Of a stretch of 43,826 nt of DNA, positions 39,967 to 43,826 are shown in pieces. The position numbers and the translations under genes were made by a program. The DNA is from Bacteriovoracaceae bacterium (lineage in GTDB: Bacteria > Bdellovibrionota > Bacteriovoracia > Bacteriovoracales > Bacteriovoracaceae). Below the pieces are notes generated by a model. It searched no databases. It was given only the letters and a program-made list of their open reading frames with translations, and was not told the origin of the DNA. The DNA lies in NCBI GenBank assembly GCA_947461175.1, contig CANHIY010000009.1, positions 1 to 43,826 of the forward strand, given 5' to 3'. How positions within the stretch are numbered: position 1 is the stretch's first letter; every line of letters begins with the position of its first letter.

Positions 39967-41370
39967 TTATACATCCAGACCATCTGCTATTTCCAAGATC
40001 GATTGCATCAACACGTCTATGTGCGATGACTGAGTTTGATGATTAGGAAATACCAGCCTAAAAAAGATAGTTCCATCGGAGCGTTTTGCATAATTAACGA
40101 GAGACTTTCCTTCTTTTACCAAAGATTTTCTAACGTTTAATGTGAAAGTATTTACGTCCATTTTTGAGCGAAATGGGACAACCTGAAAGCATAAATTAAG
40201 ATAGTTTGAACTTATATATTTAAAACGAGGATTTTTTGACACTATTAAGCGGGCGTATTCAGCAAGATCAAATAAATGCTCTGTTCTTTTAATCAATCCC
40301 TCAGTCCCATGGGCCCGCCATAGTAGCCAAAATTTTAAGATATCGGCCCGTCTTCCGCATTGGAGGGAATACGTACCTGTATCCCATTCAGAATTATCAT
40401 ACTCGTGGAAAAGGTATTCTGATCCACCGCCTCGGTTGGTATTTTTCAAAATCCCAGCATGCTTTGTAAGAAAAAATGAGGTTATAAGAGGAGTTCCCAT
40501 GGTTTTATGGGCATCAAAAGCCACGGAGTCAGCTAACTCAATACCCTTGAATAGATGAGCAAATCTTTTAGAAAAAAGTGCCCCCCCTCCCCAAGCCGCA
40601 TCCACATGAAGCCAAACTTTGAAGGTTTCACAGATTTTAGCAATTTTTACAACGGGATCAAAAGCTCCCATGACTGTTGTCCCGAAAGTTGCACCAACCA
40701 TAATAGGAACATAACCTTCCTTTAAGTCGGCAGAAATAATCCTTTCAAGTTCTTCTGGAATCATTTCTCCGGACTCATTTGTCGGTATCTGCACAAGATT
40801 CTGGGTACCAATTCCTGTTATGTTGGCGGCCTTATCAAATGAATAGTGGGCCTCAGACGATACATAGACTCTAAATCTGTTATGCCCAAAACCTGTAAGA
40901 CGTATATTAGGGCCATATTCTGTTCTCGCACATAGCATGGCAAGAAGATTAGAATTACTTCCCCCAGTAACCATGACCCCTTCACCACGATCAAATCCCA
41001 TCATTTTTAGAAGCTCAAAGACCACTTTCTTTTCTATGACAGTTAGGACAGGAGCTATTTCAAAAGTTGCCATGGTAGGATTCAAAAGAGAGGCGATAAC
41101 CTCTCCAACCCAGGCAGTTTTATCAAATCCACCAAACAGCTGATTAAGAAACATAGGATGAATTGTTTTAACAGAATGATCGAGGATTACTTCTATTTCC
41201 TTTAAAAGAGCATCCTCAGAAACTCCGTCAGAAGAAATTGAAGGCAAGAGCTCTTTAATTTTCTCTACAGGGCATACTTTAATCACCGGATGATTGTCCG
41301 CACTCTCATGAATATAATTCCGGAGTGTCAAAAAAACATCATTTAAAAACTCATCTCTCGAGTGAAACAT
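39967..41370 (-). CDS. Group II PLP-dependent decarboxylase (glutamate/cysteine-sulfinate/aspartate type)
   Basis: A 467-residue fold-type I decarboxylase. The PLP lysine is K289 in FDAHKTMGTP. H175 in SSEAHYSFDKA stacks on the cofactor and D257 in HVDAAWGGG pairs with the pyridine nitrogen. The N-terminal HPMFLNQLFGGFDKTAWVGE closely matches the GAD/CSAD branch of the family. The substrate is an acidic amino acid by analogy, giving GABA, taurine precursors or beta-alanine. Length fits that branch. It lies with the DUF2231 gene on the minus strand, separated from dksA by about 200 nt. Confidence 0.9.
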   Translation of the reverse strand: MFHSRDEFLNDVFLTLRNYIHESADNHPVIKVCPVEKIKELLPSISSDGVSEDALLKEIEVILDHSVKTIHPMFLNQLFGGFDKTAWVGEVIASLLNPTMATFEIAPVLTVIEKKVVFELLKMMGFDRGEGVMVTGGSNSNLLAMLCARTEYGPNIRLTGFGHNRFRVYVSSEAHYSFDKAANITGIGTQNLVQIPTNESGEMIPEELERIISADLKEGYVPIMVGATFGTTVMGAFDPVVKIAKICETFKVWLHVDAAWGGGALFSKRFAHLFKGIELADSVAFDAHKTMGTPLITSFFLTKHAGILKNTNRGGGSEYLFHEYDNSEWDTGTYSLQCGRRADILKFWLLWRAHGTEGLIKRTEHLFDLAEYARLIVSKNPRFKYISSNYLNLCFQVVPFRSKMDVNTFTLNVRKSLVKEGKSLVNYAKRSDGTIFFRLVFPNHQTQSSHIDVLMQSILEIADGLDV

Positions 41371-41427
41371 GGGCTCGCCTTCATTATTTTTTTATGATGA
41401 TGTACCAAAATCTTACTCTCTCTTGCA

Positions 41428-41455
41428 ATGACAATGAAAGCAAATGTTAGATAAT
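41428..41455 (+). promoter_or_regulatory. Predicted promoter of the DksA-type gene
   Basis: ATGACA (41428-41433) and GATAAT (41450-41455) are 16 nt apart, each matching five of six sigma70 consensus bases. A second, weaker pair, TTCATT (41493-41498) and TACAAT (41516-41521), spacing 17, lies downstream. The resulting leader would be about 40-110 nt. Confidence 0.45.
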
Positions 41456-41569
41456 ACAAGCCCTTATGGCCCATCAATCTATTGGCAATTGGTTCATTAA
41501 AGTTTTTAATTTTTGTACAATATTTTTGCTAACCGGCCATGGTGCCACCTGTAAAAAGGAGAACTAAGG

Positions 41570-42007
41570 ATGTCAGTTCGACCAAAGAGTCATTTAAGTG
41601 ACAAGCAACTTTCAGAGCTCAAGGATAAGCTTTTAAGTGAAGCAGAGCGTATCCGGACTAATTTTCAACTGAAGAAGCAAGAATATGAAAGTAACTCCGT
41701 TACTGGCTCAAAGGACGAGGTTGACTCTGCCAATGATAACATCCTCCTCGCGGCTGACATGAGATTCTCCAACAGAGAAAGCCTTTATTATAAAAAGATC
41801 ATGAAAACTCTGAGTAAAATTGAGTCCCACCAGTATGGGATCTGTGATGAGTGTGGAGAAAATATTACCTTCTCTAGACTTATTGCAAGACCTACCTCTG
41901 AAATGTGCATCCTTTGCAAGGAAGAATCTGAAAGAGAGGAATCTCAGAACTTTTTTGAACGTCGCTCAAAATCCCTGGGACGTGAAATGAGTGTGTCAGC
42001 TCATTAA
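41570..42007 (+). CDS. DksA/TraR-type zinc-finger protein
   Basis: A 145-residue protein with an N-terminal coiled coil (residues 8-85) and a C4 zinc finger, CDECG...CILCKE, with cysteines at 92, 95, 113 and 116. This is the DksA architecture that binds RNA polymerase through its secondary channel and modulates initiation, often with ppGpp. The coiled-coil tip reads VDSANDNILLA; it has the acidic residues in the DxxDxA-like position, though not identical to E. coli DksA. AAGGAG and TAAGG give a strong SD. Length is close to E. coli DksA (151). Confidence 0.88.
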   Translation: MSVRPKSHLSDKQLSELKDKLLSEAERIRTNFQLKKQEYESNSVTGSKDEVDSANDNILLAADMRFSNRESLYYKKIMKTLSKIESHQYGICDECGENITFSRLIARPTSEMCILCKEESEREESQNFFERRSKSLGREMSVSAH

Positions 42008-42030
42008 TGACCTAACTATATGAAGCCAGT

Positions 42031-42699
42031 TTAGTTTGAACAAAGAAATTTGATCACATCCCTGGTTCTATACTGAAGAGTTCCTTGGGAAGTGTAAGTT
42101 GGGCTTTCCATGAGGGAGATCGTTATGGTGAAATCTTCAATATTTGAAATTTCACTGTATGCTCCCTTAATCTCTTCAATTTTTCTGAAAAGGACATCTG
42201 TTTGAGGTTCAACGAAATAAAAATTTCTTAGATCTCTTAAACCTGCTTTATTGCTTCCAGAATAAAGGGCATTTATCTGATGAAAGAACTTTGCCTTTCT
42301 ACTTGTAAGGTTCACACTAAAAATTGGCAGATGATTCTTTTGAGTCGAGGAAGATGTTCTTAAATCAAGACTTGTTTTTTCTTCATACTTAGGAACATCA
42401 CTTATTTTGGCAAAACATGATCCTCTAAAATACAACTGCGAGGCAAAATGAAGACATATAAACCATTTATCCCGATCTATGGCATCTGATACATACTCTC
42501 TTTCATCAGTGTTATCTTGATTTAGAAAATTTTTAAAATTTTCAATTTTATCTTCATTACGCACTAAGCAAAGAGAATTATTAAGATCAATAACTTCATC
42601 GATCTTGTCCTCAATCATTTTACAGCCCGTGGAATTTTCTTGAGAGAACACGGGAACACACAAACTAACGAAAAGAATAAACAAAAAATTTTTCTTCAT
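42031..42699 (-). CDS. Exported hypothetical protein, 222 aa
   Basis: A signal peptide (MKKNFLFILFVSLCVPVFSQ) is followed by about 200 residues with five cysteines (GCKM, SLCL, FICLHF, GSCF, FLCS), probably disulfide linked. The central DRDKWFICLHFASQLYFRG, with Cys next to His, looks like an active or binding site, but no family is recognised. The C-terminal half has strands SIxVNLTSRKAK and DFTITISL. It begins 12 nt after the gene upstream, so they form an exported pair. Confidence 0.68.
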   Translation of the reverse strand: MKKNFLFILFVSLCVPVFSQENSTGCKMIEDKIDEVIDLNNSLCLVRNEDKIENFKNFLNQDNTDEREYVSDAIDRDKWFICLHFASQLYFRGSCFAKISDVPKYEEKTSLDLRTSSSTQKNHLPIFSVNLTSRKAKFFHQINALYSGSNKAGLRDLRNFYFVEPQTDVLFRKIEEIKGAYSEISNIEDFTITISLMESPTYTSQGTLQYRTRDVIKFLCSN

Positions 42700-42711
42700 T
42701 CTTTTTCAACC

Positions 42712-43626
42712 TCAAATGTTTAATAACTTAATAGAGTCCCAAATGACCTCAGGGTCATGAGTTGTTCTATAATTATAGAAAAAATCTATTGGCATGAACT
42801 CAAATGGAACAAGTTCAATTCCTATAAGCTTTAATGGATAAAAATACTCCTCATCCTCCCCTGATCTTTTTTTGATCCAGTCAAATGCCAGATTTGCATC
42901 TGCGGTCTCATAATCCATGAAATCTTCATCTTTTTTTGTCCAATTTTGGCGTAAAAGTAATTTTAAAAAACTAATTTTATTCTCATCGTCTCCAATAAAC
43001 TTTTTTGGAATCTTTCTTCTAACGATCCAATCTTCTGGTAAGTAATAGCCTGAAGATAGATTGAATAAAACGGAAGCAAAATCCGCACAACCAGCCCCCT
43101 CACCCTGCAGAGTATTTTTTTCACCACCATAAACAGTGTAGGAACCACTCTGGATCCATTTATCTAAAAACTCCAGGGCCCTTGAACAATTTTGAGAGGA
43201 TACAGGTACCGTGATTTTTTTTAGCCTCTTATCTTTTCTCGCCTGTTCAATTTCTTTTTTGGTTTGATCTGAAGGAACAAGATTTCCCTCAAAACTGTAG
43301 AATAAACTGCCAAGACCGAGTCTTTCCTTTAAGACAATTTTTTTACTCTTTTTAGCATCTATCCTCTCCATGCCAGTTAAAACATGCTGGGCAGGTCCAT
43401 GAGGTTCGGGTGAACAATTTAACTCCACAGCAAAATGACCAATGGGTGCATAATCGTCACGAATACTATTTAAGGCCGTCTTGATCAACAAACGAGATGG
43501 AGAATCCCAAGAAAGTCTATATTTAGGTTTAATCACATATATCGAAATAAAATCCGATTGGGAGATATTTGCCCAACTTACATTTAAATAAAATATCAAA
43601 ATCAAAAAACTTAAAACCTTCAACAT
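42712..43626 (-). CDS. Exported protein with a permuted papain-like His/Cys pair
   Basis: A 304-residue protein with signal peptide (MLKVLSFLILIFYLNVSWA). H64 lies in PIGHFAVELNC and C180 in GEGAGCADFASVLFNL, in the order His then Cys on a hydrophobic strand and helix. This arrangement resembles circularly permuted papain-like enzymes (NlpC/P60 relatives and DUF4105), but an eye match only. ATG 43626 is preferred over TTG 43635 for signal-peptide fit and an upstream GAG. It is the first gene of a two-gene unit with the 222-residue exported protein. Potential amidase, peptidase or acyltransferase in the periplasm. Confidence 0.68.
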   Translation of the reverse strand: MLKVLSFLILIFYLNVSWANISQSDFISIYVIKPKYRLSWDSPSRLLIKTALNSIRDDYAPIGHFAVELNCSPEPHGPAQHVLTGMERIDAKKSKKIVLKERLGLGSLFYSFEGNLVPSDQTKKEIEQARKDKRLKKITVPVSSQNCSRALEFLDKWIQSGSYTVYGGEKNTLQGEGAGCADFASVLFNLSSGYYLPEDWIVRRKIPKKFIGDDENKISFLKLLLRQNWTKKDEDFMDYETADANLAFDWIKKRSGEDEEYFYPLKLIGIELVPFEFMPIDFFYNYRTTHDPEVIWDSIKLLNI

Positions 43627-43810
43627 AAAACTCAACTCTCTATTAATATTAATTCATAAAATTTACCAGATTTCAGAGTCCCTATGATAAATCCTGTAAA
43701 AAATACTGGATGAAGTGTGTTCTTAAAAATTTCATTAAATTGCCTCATGCTGAAAAACAAAAAAGTTAGGTTCACCTTTCCTTGGGAAATATATTGAACA
43801 AAAGGCTAAA

Positions 43811-43826
43811 ATGAGGTTTAAAAAAT
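43811..43826 (+). CDS. Possible 5' start of a gene cut off by the window edge
   Basis: ATG at 43811 is preceded by AAAAGG with about 5 nt spacing and begins Met-Arg-Phe-Lys-Lys before the sequence ends. The 184 nt before it (43627-43810) are AT-rich with no other convincing frame. Too short to confirm. Confidence 0.3.

Noticed and set aside
1-43826. CRISPR arrays, insertion sequences, tRNA genes or prophage
   Set aside because: No regularly spaced repeats, transposase motifs, cloverleaf-like T-loop boxes or phage structural proteins were seen on either strand.

Overview
The window is AT-rich (clearly below 40% GC by eye) and reads as chromosomal DNA from a Gram-negative bacterium. It shows a type IV pilus retraction ATPase, bacterioferritin, periplasmic lipoprotein- and peptidoglycan-type enzymes, and many short exported proteins of unknown function. 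The mix suggests the Bdellovibrionota, for example a low-GC Bacteriovorax/Peredibacter relative. That placement is inference from gene content and base composition; no rRNA gene is present to confirm it. I saw no tRNA, CRISPR array, insertion sequence or prophage, and the genes are packed tightly, often with 4- to 20-nt overlaps.

Layout. 0-6.4 kb (+): end of an unrecognised gene, three membrane transporters (MFS, RarD, YdcZ), an ABC ATPase with a TOBE-like tail and no permease beside it, then lipA-lipB-aroC. 6.4-9.5 kb: a PilT/PilU ATPase (-) divergent from a ClsB-like phospholipase D and a YbhP-like EEP phosphodiesterase (+). 9.5-14.1 kb (-): an S51 peptidase, a divergent SelO-like pseudokinase-fold protein, a VanX-type dipeptidase, a degenerate zincin and a small conserved-looking protein. 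14.1-17.7 kb (+): esterase, Nudix hydrolase, bfd-bfr iron storage, a membrane protein and a tRNA-dihydrouridine synthase.

17.7-20.8 kb (-): a complete amidoligase module made of a retropepsin-like protease, an inactive transglutaminase fused to 7 TM helices, and a RimK-related ATP-grasp ligase. 21.1-26.2 kb (-): exported protein, FAD-dependent amine/amino-acid oxidase, peptide-type solute-binding protein and aldehyde dehydrogenase, probably one catabolic operon. 26.3-30.8 kb: small proteins, GreB, exported proteins, a radical SAM/SPASM protein and lexA, whose promoter carries a striking pair of TACG-N7-TACG direct repeats. 30.8-31.5 kb holds a DUF5522 protein and about 330 bases without a gene that look like a structured RNA ending in a perfect terminator.

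31.5-33.8 kb (-): a HExxH metallopeptidase-DUF4105 fusion with a small exported partner, preceded by overlapping, mutually exclusive inverted repeats. 34-37.7 kb (-): rapA, thioredoxin, DUF6952 and GNAT in one run. 37.8-39.3 kb (+): TlpA-like redoxin and DUF486. 39.3-41.4 kb (-): DUF2231 membrane protein and a PLP decarboxylase. 41.6 kb: a DksA-type zinc-finger protein. 42-43.6 kb (-): two exported proteins, one with a permuted-papain-like His/Cys pair. The most interesting items are the putative LexA operator, the SelO relative lacking its ATP-binding lysine, the candidate RNA at 31.3-31.5 kb, and the hairpin-type control elements at 13.75 and 33.85 kb.
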